A stretch of 47,347 bases of DNA from Candidatus Aphodocola excrementigallinarum. Lineage in GTDB: Bacteria > Bacillota_I > Bacilli_A > RF39 > UBA660. A program made the position numbers and the translations under genes. Location of the stretch: contig DVMT01000053.1 in the NCBI GenBank assembly GCA_018714855.1, positions 1 to 47,347 on the forward strand. Direction: 5' to 3'. Positions 17,877 through 26,140 of this stretch are shown here, piece by piece (position 1 is the stretch's first letter; each line of letters starts with the position of its first letter). Below the pieces are notes generated by a model that searched no databases, was not told where the DNA came from, and was given only the letters and a program-made list of their open reading frames with translations.

Positions 17877-19859
17877 ATAGAAAAATATTTTGTTAAACAA
17901 AAGTCAGTTAATGATTGTGCAGCAGCTTGCCTTACTATGATATTTAAAATATATGGCCTAGACATCGATATAGATGAGGTAAAAAACGAGATGATAATGG
18001 ATAGTGAAGGGGCTAATGCATACGAAATTATAAGGATAGCTAAAAAACATGGTATTAATGCTTTTGGATACAAGGATTTTGACGTTAATAAAGCTATTTC
18101 TTTTCCTTTTATTGCACATACCATAAATAATAAAATGCAGCATTTCGTAGTTGTTATAAAAGTAACTTTAGAAAACGTTTATGTTTTGGATCCTGCAAAA
18201 GGCAACTTGAAATTATCGAAAGAAGATTTTAATAAAGTTTTTACTGGGGTTATAATTGGTTTTAAAGAAAATAAATACGCACTTAAAAACATACTTAAAG
18301 ATAAAAAGTTTATTGGTATTATTACTTTGTTAATTATATTTCTTTCGATATTAAACGTATCATATTCATATGTTCTTTCTTTCATTGTTAATAATTTAAA
18401 TACTAAACTTTTATTTTCCTTTATTTTTCTCTTGTTTGTTCTTGGCCTTTTAAAGGAGATTATAACGTTTATTAAAAAAAGATTACTACTTGATTTACAA
18501 GTGAAAACTGACTTAAGAATAACTTTACCTACAATAAGAAGAATTTTATCACTTCCTTTAAAAGCATATTCTAATTTAGCTTTAGGGAATTTAACATCAA
18601 AATTTAATGATTTGTCATTCATAAAAGAAATGGCTTATTATGTAAGTGAGGTATTATTTGTAGATTTAATTATTATATTTGTGTTTTTATTGTCGATATT
18701 ATTTATTAACGTAAAATTGTTTTTTGTAAATGTTTTTGTTTTCTTACTAATCTTTTTATTAAACAAAAGATTTTATAAAAAGTATCATTATAGGACTTAT
18801 GATTTACAAGTTAAAAATGAACAATTAGAGTCTTTAATAACGGATACTTTAAACGGTATTATAAATGTTAAAAATTTATCTAAAGAGTATTATTTCAATA
18901 AAAATTTAAAAAATAAATATAAAAATTTAATAAACGATTACAATACCACTTCCTTTATATATATTAAAAAAGAGTTTATCTTTAAAATTATTTTTACAAT
19001 ACTATATTTTCTTTGTTTCATAATACTTACAAACACTAACATAACAAGCGTTAATTTGCTTTTTATAATATATATTGAAATGGTGCTTTTAGATGAAATA
19101 AGTACTTTATATAATATATGGCCAATTTATGCTAATTATAAAAGTGCTAAAAAAAGATTAGATGACATTTATGATATTAACGAAGTAAAAACAGGTTTTC
19201 AAATTCGAAGTATAAATAGTATAACCTTTAATAATTTAAATTATAAGTATGATAACAAATTAATTTTAAAAAACATAAATTTAAAAATAGATAAAGGAAC
19301 GTTTACTCTTATTTCGGGTAAATCTGGAGTGGGTAAAACAACGCTATTTAAAATACTAACAAAGCAGTTAAGCATAAGGGATAACATGTTATTTATTGAT
19401 AATGTTGATATAAATGATATAGAAGACTTTTCGTTAAGAAGAAAAATAACATATGTTGATCAAAAGGCTAGACTGTTTAATAAAACCATATATGAAAACA
19501 TATATTTGGGTAGTAAAAACACTTTGGGAAAAAACGTTAAGAAAATAATTGATGATATGATTTTAAAAAATAACTTAAGTTATAATTATGTGATTGATAA
19601 CATAAACGCAAATATATCTGGAGGACAAAGACAGCTTATTATAATCGCACAAAGCTTGGTTAATCAATCAAACGTAATAATATTTGATGAGACTACAAGT
19701 CAGTTAGATGAGGCTTTAGAAAAAGAGATTTTATGTGCGATAAAAAAAGATTATCCTTTAAAAACCATAATATTAATATCACACAGAATGACAAATAAAG
19801 ATATGTTTGATAACGTGGTTATATTAGAAAATGCTAATAAAACAAAAAAGGAGGATTAA
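17877..19859 (+). CDS. Peptidase (C39)-containing bacteriocin ABC transporter
   Basis: KYFVKQKSVNDCAAACLTMIFKIYGL C39 Cys motif, MQHFVVV and DPAKG motifs; ABC Walker A SGKSGVGKTTL, signature ISGGQRQ, Walker B VIIFDETTS. ORF track start 17844; AGGAGGTGAT RBS points to ATA at 17877. Confidence 0.9.
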   Translation: MEKYFVKQKSVNDCAAACLTMIFKIYGLDIDIDEVKNEMIMDSEGANAYEIIRIAKKHGINAFGYKDFDVNKAISFPFIAHTINNKMQHFVVVIKVTLENVYVLDPAKGNLKLSKEDFNKVFTGVIIGFKENKYALKNILKDKKFIGIITLLIIFLSILNVSYSYVLSFIVNNLNTKLLFSFIFLLFVLGLLKEIITFIKKRLLLDLQVKTDLRITLPTIRRILSLPLKAYSNLALGNLTSKFNDLSFIKEMAYYVSEVLFVDLIIIFVFLLSILFINVKLFFVNVFVFLLIFLLNKRFYKKYHYRTYDLQVKNEQLESLITDTLNGIINVKNLSKEYYFNKNLKNKYKNLINDYNTTSFIYIKKEFIFKIIFTILYFLCFIILTNTNITSVNLLFIIYIEMVLLDEISTLYNIWPIYANYKSAKKRLDDIYDINEVKTGFQIRSINSITFNNLNYKYDNKLILKNINLKIDKGTFTLISGKSGVGKTTLFKILTKQLSIRDNMLFIDNVDINDIEDFSLRRKITYVDQKARLFNKTIYENIYLGSKNTLGKNVKKIIDDMILKNNLSYNYVIDNINANISGGQRQLIIIAQSLVNQSNVIIFDETTSQLDEALEKEILCAIKKDYPLKTIILISHRMTNKDMFDNVVILENANKTKKED

Positions 19860-19999
19860 TGAACAAATTAAAAAAAGAAGAACTAAAAAGCATAAAAGCA
19901 GGAGGTCTAACAGGATGGGCCGTTGCTGGAATAATCGCTGGTATTACGTTTTTAGTAGGCGTATTTGACGGTCTTGCTAGACCATTTAAATGTAGATAG
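19859..19999 (+). CDS. Double-glycine leader bacteriocin-like peptide 1 (46 aa)
   Basis: MNKLKKEELKSIKAGG|LTGWAVAGIIAGITFLVGVFDGLARPFKCR; start overlaps transporter stop; RBS AAGGAGG. Confidence 0.75.
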   Translation: MNKLKKEELKSIKAGGLTGWAVAGIIAGITFLVGVFDGLARPFKCR

Positions 20000-20013
20000 G
20001 AAAGGAGAAATAA

Positions 20014-20181
20014 ATGAGATTAAATAAAAATGAATTAAAAATGATAAAGGCGGGAGCATCTATAAGTGCTACTTTGGTTAATGCTTTAATTAAGGGTTTT
20101 ACAACTTTTATGGATGTAGGTAGATACTTAGGTAGTAGCATAAGAAGGCTTTTTGGTAATAGTGCATGTCCATTAAAGTAA
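20014..20181 (+). CDS. Bacteriocin-like peptide 2 with GA-type leader (55 aa)
   Basis: MRLNKNELKMIKAGA|SISATLVNALIKGFTTFMDVGRYLGSSIRRLFGNSACPLK; RBS AAAGGAG. Confidence 0.7.
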   Translation: MRLNKNELKMIKAGASISATLVNALIKGFTTFMDVGRYLGSSIRRLFGNSACPLK

Positions 20182-20315
20182 AGGGTATTTTAAAAACTAT
20201 TTTAATTATTGTATCATTACCGTTTGTAGCGATAATATTTAATAATATTATAAACTTTATTATGCAACTTGGAAGGATATTTGGTACTTTAATTAGAATA
20301 ATAATGGAATTATAA
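20166..20315 (+). CDS. 49-aa cationic/hydrophobic peptide (candidate immunity or third component)
   Basis: MSIKVKGILKTILIIVSLPFVAIIFNNIINFIMQLGRIFGTLIRIIMEL; overlaps end of peptide 2. Confidence 0.45.
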   Translation: MSIKVKGILKTILIIVSLPFVAIIFNNIINFIMQLGRIFGTLIRIIMEL

Positions 20316-20347
20316 GGACGGTTTTTGTAAAAAAACTGTCTTTTTTT
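20314..20347 (+). terminator. Rho-independent terminator of bacteriocin operon
   Basis: AAGGACGGTTTTTGTAAAAAAACTGTCTTTTTTT. Confidence 0.8.
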
Positions 20348-20433
20348 GTTTAAAATGGCAAAAAACTTATTGTAATAACATAATTTAGGTGATATAATTA
20401 CTAATAGAAAAAAAGGAGAGGGGGGAAAGAAAA

Positions 20434-20634
20434 ATGATAACTGTTAAGGTTAAGAACGGAAACGTTGACGGTGCGCTTAAAAAGTTCAAACAAAGAGTAG
20501 CTAAAAGCGGTCTCCCTTCAGAAGTAAAGAAAAAGCAAGCTTTTGATAAACCAGGGGTACAAAGAAGAAACGCTAAGAAAGAAGCTATTAAAAATAGCCG
20601 TAAAGCTGCTAAGCGTGAAAGAAGAGATTCCTAG
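20434..20634 (+). CDS. rpsU: 30S ribosomal protein S21
   Basis: ITVKVKNGNVDGALKKFKQRVAKSGLPSEVKKKQAFDKPGVQRRNAKKEAIKNSRKAAKRE. Confidence 0.9.
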   Translation: MITVKVKNGNVDGALKKFKQRVAKSGLPSEVKKKQAFDKPGVQRRNAKKEAIKNSRKAAKRERRDS

Positions 20635-20720
20635 TTTTTCTTTGCCAGAATAAATATTTGACTTACTATTTTACATAGTAAGTTTTTTTGTGCATAGAAT
20701 AAATTGGTGATAATATCGTG

Positions 20721-20969
20721 ATGTTAAGGCAAATGATAGATGATTTAACTGAGTGTAATAAATTCGAAATAAAGATAAAAGATAATAAAGTAACTTTTTA
20801 TTATTATGATAAAATAAAACATTTTTCTAGCACTAGCGTAGTTATTTCAAGTGCGAATAAAGACGTTATAATATCTGGGAATAACCTTATTATTGAGCAA
20901 ATGTTTTTAGAGTATGTTACAATATCAGGAAACATAACGAAAATGGAGTTTAAAAACAATGAAAAATAG
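20721..20969 (+). CDS. yqfC: YqfC-like sporulation protein
   Basis: YabP/YqfC pattern (VVISSANKDVIISGNNLIIEQMFLEYVTISGNITKMEF); adjacent to yqfD. Confidence 0.8.
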   Translation: MLRQMIDDLTECNKFEIKIKDNKVTFYYYDKIKHFSSTSVVISSANKDVIISGNNLIIEQMFLEYVTISGNITKMEFKNNEK

Positions 20970-22131
20970 TTATGTTAGGTTGCGTATTGAAGGTAAAAAC
21001 CCAGATTTGTTTTTTAAATTATACATTATAAATAAAATTAGTTATAAAAATTTAAAAAGAAGAAAAGGCGTTTTAGAATTAACGGTTAAGTATGAAGATT
21101 ATCTATTTTTAGAAAACAAAAAAGGCATATATAACATTTACGTTATAAAAGAGTATGGCCTTATAAAGTATAAAAACTTCATCTTAAAAAACATAAGCCT
21201 TGTAATAGCGTTTATTATATCACTTATATATTTAATTATAATAAGTAACATGGCATTTAACATAGATGTCATTCATAATAATAAAGAAATAAGGAACTTG
21301 GTTTATGATGAATTAAAAAGAAATGATATATCAAATTATCGCTTTATACCATCATACAACAAAAGAAGAAAAATACTTGATAAAATAGTAAAAGAAAACA
21401 AAGATGATTTAGAATGGCTTGAAATAGAAAGAAAAGGCAGTATTTTAAACGTAAAGGTAACCGAACGTAAAATAAATGATAAAGAAAAAAGCACCAAGCC
21501 AAGGCACATAATCGCTAAAAAAAGCGGAATAATAACTAGTATAACTGCAAGTCATGGAGAAATCTTAAAGAAGAAAAATGATTATGTAAACGAAGGGGAA
21601 ATACTAATATCAGGTGATATTATAAAAGATGAAACGGTAAAAGGACAGGTAAGAGCAGAAGGACGTGTATACGCTGAGACCTGGTATTTAGTTAACGTAA
21701 CATATCCGTTAAATTATGAAGAAATAATATATCAAAGTAAAGTTAAAAATAATATTATACTTAATTTTTTAGGTAAGGATATTCAACTTTTTAAAAACTA
21801 TTCTAAAAATTATTTAGAAAATAGTAAAACACTTATAAAAGATAAGATATTTCCATTTAGCATTAGGATAGAAAAGCAAAGAAAAATAAAAGTAAACAAG
21901 CAAAAATATACTGAAGAGGAAGCCTTAAATAAAGCAATTGAAGAAGCAGAAAACAAAATAAATAAAAAACTTGAAGCTGGTGAATACATTATAGATAAAA
22001 AAGCTTTGAATTTTACCATGAATGATAGTACAATAGAAGTAGAAGTTTTTTTTAAAGTTAACGAAGACATCACGGCCTATAAAGACGTTGATGAAAGTTT
22101 GTTAAACAAGGATGATAACAAAGTAGAATAA
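20959..22131 (+). CDS. yqfD: YqfD-like sporulation protein
   Basis: VRLRIEGKNPDLFFKLYIINKISYKN; single TM; VKVTERK; AKKSGIITSITASHGEILKKKNDYVNEGEILISG. Confidence 0.85.
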   Translation: MKNSYVRLRIEGKNPDLFFKLYIINKISYKNLKRRKGVLELTVKYEDYLFLENKKGIYNIYVIKEYGLIKYKNFILKNISLVIAFIISLIYLIIISNMAFNIDVIHNNKEIRNLVYDELKRNDISNYRFIPSYNKRRKILDKIVKENKDDLEWLEIERKGSILNVKVTERKINDKEKSTKPRHIIAKKSGIITSITASHGEILKKKNDYVNEGEILISGDIIKDETVKGQVRAEGRVYAETWYLVNVTYPLNYEEIIYQSKVKNNIILNFLGKDIQLFKNYSKNYLENSKTLIKDKIFPFSIRIEKQRKIKVNKQKYTEEEALNKAIEEAENKINKKLEAGEYIIDKKALNFTMNDSTIEVEVFFKVNEDITAYKDVDESLLNKDDNKVE

Positions 22132-22144
22132 AGAGGTAATATTT

Positions 22145-22762
22145 ATGTTTACTAATATTTTTTTAAAAGCAGTTCATAATATATGGCCAATGCTTTTTAT
22201 ATTTGCGGTTATATTAATATCAATTAGAATAACTTATCTTTTGTGTAATAAAGAAAGGTTTGTGTTTCATAAAGAGTTACTTACCCTTTGCTTTATAATA
22301 TACATTCTTCTTTTATATTACATAGTAACGTTTCAAGATAATAACTATGGAACTAATAACTTTATTCCGTTTAGAGAAATATTTAGGTATGATTTAGATT
22401 CTAAGTTATTTATAAGAAACGTATTAGGAAACGTTTTATTATTCGTTCCTTTTGGAATTTTTGTTACTTATTACGTTAAGGTAAATAAAGTATACATTCC
22501 AATAATTCTTTCCTTAATTGTTTCTTGTGCAATTGAGTTTGCACAAAGCCTAATTGGTAGAACGGCAGACATAGATGATGTTATACTAAACGTACTTGGA
22601 GGAATAATAGGATATTTAATCTTTAAGTTCGGCGGGAAGTTATATGATAAGTTACCAAGGTTTATGAAAAGTGAAATATTTTTAGATGCACTTTCATTAG
22701 CCTTTGTACTTGTTTTAGTTTACCTAGCGTTTAGATTTAATTTTTGGAGGATATTATCATGA
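22145..22762 (+). CDS. VanZ-like family membrane protein
   Basis: NNFIPFREI, RNVLGNVLLFVPFGIFVTY, ISCAIEFAQSLIGRTADIDDVILNVLGGIIGY-type pattern. Confidence 0.9.
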   Translation: MFTNIFLKAVHNIWPMLFIFAVILISIRITYLLCNKERFVFHKELLTLCFIIYILLLYYIVTFQDNNYGTNNFIPFREIFRYDLDSKLFIRNVLGNVLLFVPFGIFVTYYVKVNKVYIPIILSLIVSCAIEFAQSLIGRTADIDDVILNVLGGIIGYLIFKFGGKLYDKLPRFMKSEIFLDALSLAFVLVLVYLAFRFNFWRILS

Positions 22763-23211
22763 ATTATATTGAAGTAATAAACGAATATGAAAAAAACGTT
22801 GAAGAACTTGAAATACTTAAGGATTTTATAAATTATGCGGCATCAAACTTAGGTTTGAAAAACGTAATGTTTAATGTTATAATAATAAACGATAATACGA
22901 TTCATAAGATAAATAAAGAATATCGTAATATAGATAGACCAACGGACGTTATAACGTTTGCTTTAGAAGATAATAAAATGATAGAAACGCCAGAAGTTCG
23001 GGTTTTAGGTGATATATACATATCTTATGATAAAGTAAAGAGTCAAGCTAAAGAATATAATCACAGCACAAAAAGGGAAATATGTTTTTTAGCGGTTCAT
23101 GGACTTCTTCATTTGTTAGGTTATGATCACATGACAAAAGAAGATGAGGAAAAAATGTTTGGATTACAAAAGGAGTTGTTAGAGGGCTATGGCATCAAAA
23201 AAGAAAGTTAA
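22759..23211 (+). CDS. ybeY: Endoribonuclease YbeY
   Basis: NKEYRNIDRPTDVITFAL; AVHGLLHLLGYDHMTKEDEEKMF; RBS TGGAGG, ATG at 22759. Confidence 0.95.
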   Translation: MNYIEVINEYEKNVEELEILKDFINYAASNLGLKNVMFNVIIINDNTIHKINKEYRNIDRPTDVITFALEDNKMIETPEVRVLGDIYISYDKVKSQAKEYNHSTKREICFLAVHGLLHLLGYDHMTKEDEEKMFGLQKELLEGYGIKKES

Positions 23212-23626
23212 AGTAGAAATATCACGTGGTAGATACGTAGAGGAACAAGGTTTTAAAAAATTAGGAATAAAAAGAATTTTTAAGAGTTTTAAATATTCTT
23301 TTGATGGATTAAAATACGCGTACTTACATGAACAAAGCCTTATTTTGCACATTATCGTTATGGCTATAATAATAGCTTGTGGAATAGGTTTTGAAATAAC
23401 TCCAATCCAGTGGGTTATAACGCTTGTCATGGGAGCATTAATTTTAGTTGCTGAACTTTTTAACACGGCTATTGAAGCAGTTGTTGACATGGTAACCGAA
23501 GAGTATCATCCACTTGCTAAGGTTGCAAAAGATACCGCATCAGCAGCATGCTTTGTTGCGGATATGATGGCTTTTGGTATGTGGCTTGTTGTGTTTGTTC
23601 CAAAGATAATATCACTTTTTAGGTAG
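23189..23626 (+). CDS. dgkA: DgkA-type (undecaprenol/diacylglycerol) kinase, copy 1
   Basis: AELFNTAIEAVVDMVTEEYHPLAKVAKDTASAACFVA. Confidence 0.9.
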   Translation: MASKKKVKVEISRGRYVEEQGFKKLGIKRIFKSFKYSFDGLKYAYLHEQSLILHIIVMAIIIACGIGFEITPIQWVITLVMGALILVAELFNTAIEAVVDMVTEEYHPLAKVAKDTASAACFVADMMAFGMWLVVFVPKIISLFR

Positions 23627-23631
23627 GTTTT

Positions 23632-23958
23632 ATGAAGAAGATAAAGGAGTTTTTTAACAGAGAGCAAAATCTTTTAATTCATATTTGCGCAACTGTTGTT
23701 GTTACTATATTTGGTATTATATTTAAGCTTAAGTTATATGAATGGTTACTTGTATATAGTATGGTTACGCTTGTAATTACATCAGAGCTTATTAATTCAG
23801 CAATTGAGTTAACCGTTGATTTATACACGAAGAAGTTTCATCCACTTGCGATGGTTGCAAAAGATGTTGCAGCAGGAGCTGTTGTTGTTTCTGCTTTTAC
23901 CGCGATATGCGTAGGACTATACGTTTTTTTACCAAAATTTATTGGCTTGATAAATTAG
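23632..23958 (+). CDS. DgkA-type kinase, copy 2
   Basis: SELINSAIELTVDLYTKKFHPLAMVAKDVAAGAVVVSA. Confidence 0.85.
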   Translation: MKKIKEFFNREQNLLIHICATVVVTIFGIIFKLKLYEWLLVYSMVTLVITSELINSAIELTVDLYTKKFHPLAMVAKDVAAGAVVVSAFTAICVGLYVFLPKFIGLIN

Positions 23959-24027
23959 AAATCATTTTCTAATTTTTTTTATTTTCTAAAAATATGTTAT
24001 AATAAAAAAAGTTAAGGAGATGTATTA

Positions 24028-24918
24028 ATGAGATCAGGATTCGTAAGTTTAATAGGAAGACCAAATACTGGTAAGTCAACTTTAATAAATGCTTTAGTAG
24101 GTTATAAAATCGCTATAACATCAAATAAAGCACAAACAACAAGAAATAACATACAAGGAATATATAATGATGAAGACGCTCAAATAGTATTTGTTGATAC
24201 ACCAGGTATTCATAAACCAAAGGATAAACTAGGACAAAGACTAAATGATGATGCTTATTTTTCAATAGATGATGTTGATATAATTTTATTTTTAATAGAT
24301 GTAACGATGCCTTTTGGTAAAGGAGATAACTTTGTTTTAGATAGAATTAAAGAAGCTAATAAACCAGTGTTTTTAATACTAAATAAGGTAGATAAAATAA
24401 ATAATGAAAAACTAATTGAATTAATTAATAAATATAAAGATTTATACGATTTTAAAGAAATAATTCCAATATCTGCTTTAAAAGAAAAGAATTTAAAAGA
24501 ACTAATTAAAACGTTAAAAGAATACTTACCAGATAAAGTGAAGTATTTTCCAGATTCTGATTTAACTAATACTACAAAAGAATTTAGAGTATCGGAATTA
24601 ATAAGAGAAAAAGTTTTAAGACTTACTCATGATGAAGTTCCTCATGCAATTACCTGCGTAGTTGAAAAATTTGATGAGAAAAAAGACAAAGCAATAATAA
24701 ATGCTACAATAATAGTTGAAAGAGATTCATTAAAAAGCATTATCATTGGGAAAAAAGGTTCAATGTTAAAGGAAATAGGAACAAAAGCAAGGCATGACAT
24801 AGAAGACATGCTTGGTAAAAAAGTATACTTAGAGTTATTTGTTAAAACAATTAAAAACTGGAGAGATAAAGAAAAGTATTTAAAAGAACTAGGTTTTTAT
24901 GATATAGATGAGGAGTAA
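24028..24918 (+). CDS. era: GTPase Era
   Basis: GRPNTGKSTLINAL, DTPGIHKPK, NKVD, C-terminal KH domain. Confidence 0.97.
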   Translation: MRSGFVSLIGRPNTGKSTLINALVGYKIAITSNKAQTTRNNIQGIYNDEDAQIVFVDTPGIHKPKDKLGQRLNDDAYFSIDDVDIILFLIDVTMPFGKGDNFVLDRIKEANKPVFLILNKVDKINNEKLIELINKYKDLYDFKEIIPISALKEKNLKELIKTLKEYLPDKVKYFPDSDLTNTTKEFRVSELIREKVLRLTHDEVPHAITCVVEKFDEKKDKAIINATIIVERDSLKSIIIGKKGSMLKEIGTKARHDIEDMLGKKVYLELFVKTIKNWRDKEKYLKELGFYDIDEE

Positions 24919-24922
24919 GAAT

Positions 24923-25564
24923 ATGACAGAAAGTATTAAAACGTTAATAGAATTAGGATATAGTAAAAAAGATGCGGAAGAAATAATAAAGGCGTATCCT
25001 TTAACTAATTTAAAAGATGAAACGTTAAAAGAAAATATAAAAACTAATTATAAATTGTTAATGAATTTAGGCTATACCAACGAAGAAGTAATAAAAATGA
25101 CAAAGATGTTTCCTGTATTATATAGTTATAGTGAAGATAACATAACAAATAAGATAAACTTTTTAATAAAGTTAGGTTACAGTAAAGAAGAAGTAATAAA
25201 AATGACAAAGGTACTTCCAGTACTGTATGGTTATAGTGAAGAAAACATAACAAATAGGATAGATTTTTTAATAAAGTTAGGTTATAGTAAAGAAGAAGTA
25301 ATAAAAATGACAAAAGCACTTCCCTCATTGTTTAGTTTAAGTGAAGGAAACATAACAAACAAGATAGAGTTTATGATAAGCTTTGGTTACACCAAAGAAG
25401 AAGTAATAAAAATGACAAAAACCCTTCATTCATTGTATAGCTTAAGTGAAGAAAACGTAACAAATAAAATAAACTTTTTAATGGGATTAGGATACAGTAA
25501 AGAAGACGTAATAAAAATGACAAAGACTCATCCTGCATTATATAGTTATAGTGAAGAAAACTAA
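24923..25564 (+). pseudogene. mTERF-like helical-repeat protein, copy 1, disrupted before its C-terminal domain
   Basis: One divergent and four full 35-aa repeats, then a truncated repeat ending LYSYSEEN*; copies 2 and 3 carry about 100 further residues. Confidence 0.75.
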
Positions 25565-25724
25565 AGCAAGATATAATTATTTAACGCAAGTTAGGTTAAT
25601 GGTTATAGATGAAAGTAGTTATAGGAGATTATTTATGGGTGAAAAAAGCTTTCAAAAAACATATGGAGTGTCAACTGATGCACTCATAAAAATATATGGT
25701 TTAGACCCTAAAATAAAAGATTAA
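25562..25724 (+). pseudogene. Out-of-frame remnant of the C-terminal domain of mTERF-like copy 1
   Basis: TKARYNYLTQVRLMVIDESSYRRLFMGEKSFQKTYGVSTDALIKIYGLDPKIKD*, homologous to C-termini of copies 2 and 3; +1 frame relative to the repeat ORF. Confidence 0.8.
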
Positions 25725-25743
25725 ATAAAAAGGAGATATAAAA

Positions 25744-26127
25744 ATGGTAGATTTTTTATTAGAACTAGGAATAGATGTAAAAGATATTAATAATATAATT
25801 GAAATGAATAAGAATTTAGTTGATTATGAAGATTATAAAAAGAACGTAGAAGTATTAAAAATGATTGGCTGTGATGATAAAGAAATAAGAAACATAATAA
25901 TAAGCAACCCAAATTTTATAATACGAAATAATGGAGATGTTGTAAAATTAATTAAAGTATTTAATAATTATAGTTTTACAGATTTAGATATGTTATTTGA
26001 TTCAAATCCATATTTATTAAACTTAGATGATTTTGAATTAATAGATTTTTTTGATAAGAAAGAAAAAGAAGGTTTAAGTAAACAAGAAATAATAGATTTA
26101 GTAGAAACAGAATTTGATGTAATATAA
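25744..26127 (+). CDS. Small (127 aa) divergent mTERF-like repeat protein
   Basis: Periodic pattern MIGCDDKEIRNIIISNPNFIIRNNGDVVKLIKVF / NYSFTDLDMLFDSNPYLLNLDDFELIDFF; RBS AAGGAGAT. Confidence 0.6.
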   Translation: MVDFLLELGIDVKDINNIIEMNKNLVDYEDYKKNVEVLKMIGCDDKEIRNIIISNPNFIIRNNGDVVKLIKVFNNYSFTDLDMLFDSNPYLLNLDDFELIDFFDKKEKEGLSKQEIIDLVETEFDVI

Positions 26128-26140
26128 TAGGGTGATATTA

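Noticed and set aside
25044-25328. Minus-strand Leu/Tyr-rich ORFs opposite the mTERF-like repeats (also 27011-27244 and 27296-27631)
   Set aside because: Antisense shadows of AT-rich repetitive coding sequence, with no RBS and low-complexity hydrophobic content.
25545-25575. Programmed +1 frameshift linking mTERF-like copy 1 to its C-terminal domain
   Set aside because: A whole linker segment present in copies 2 and 3 is missing and a 10-nt microhomology explains the junction; deletion is simpler.
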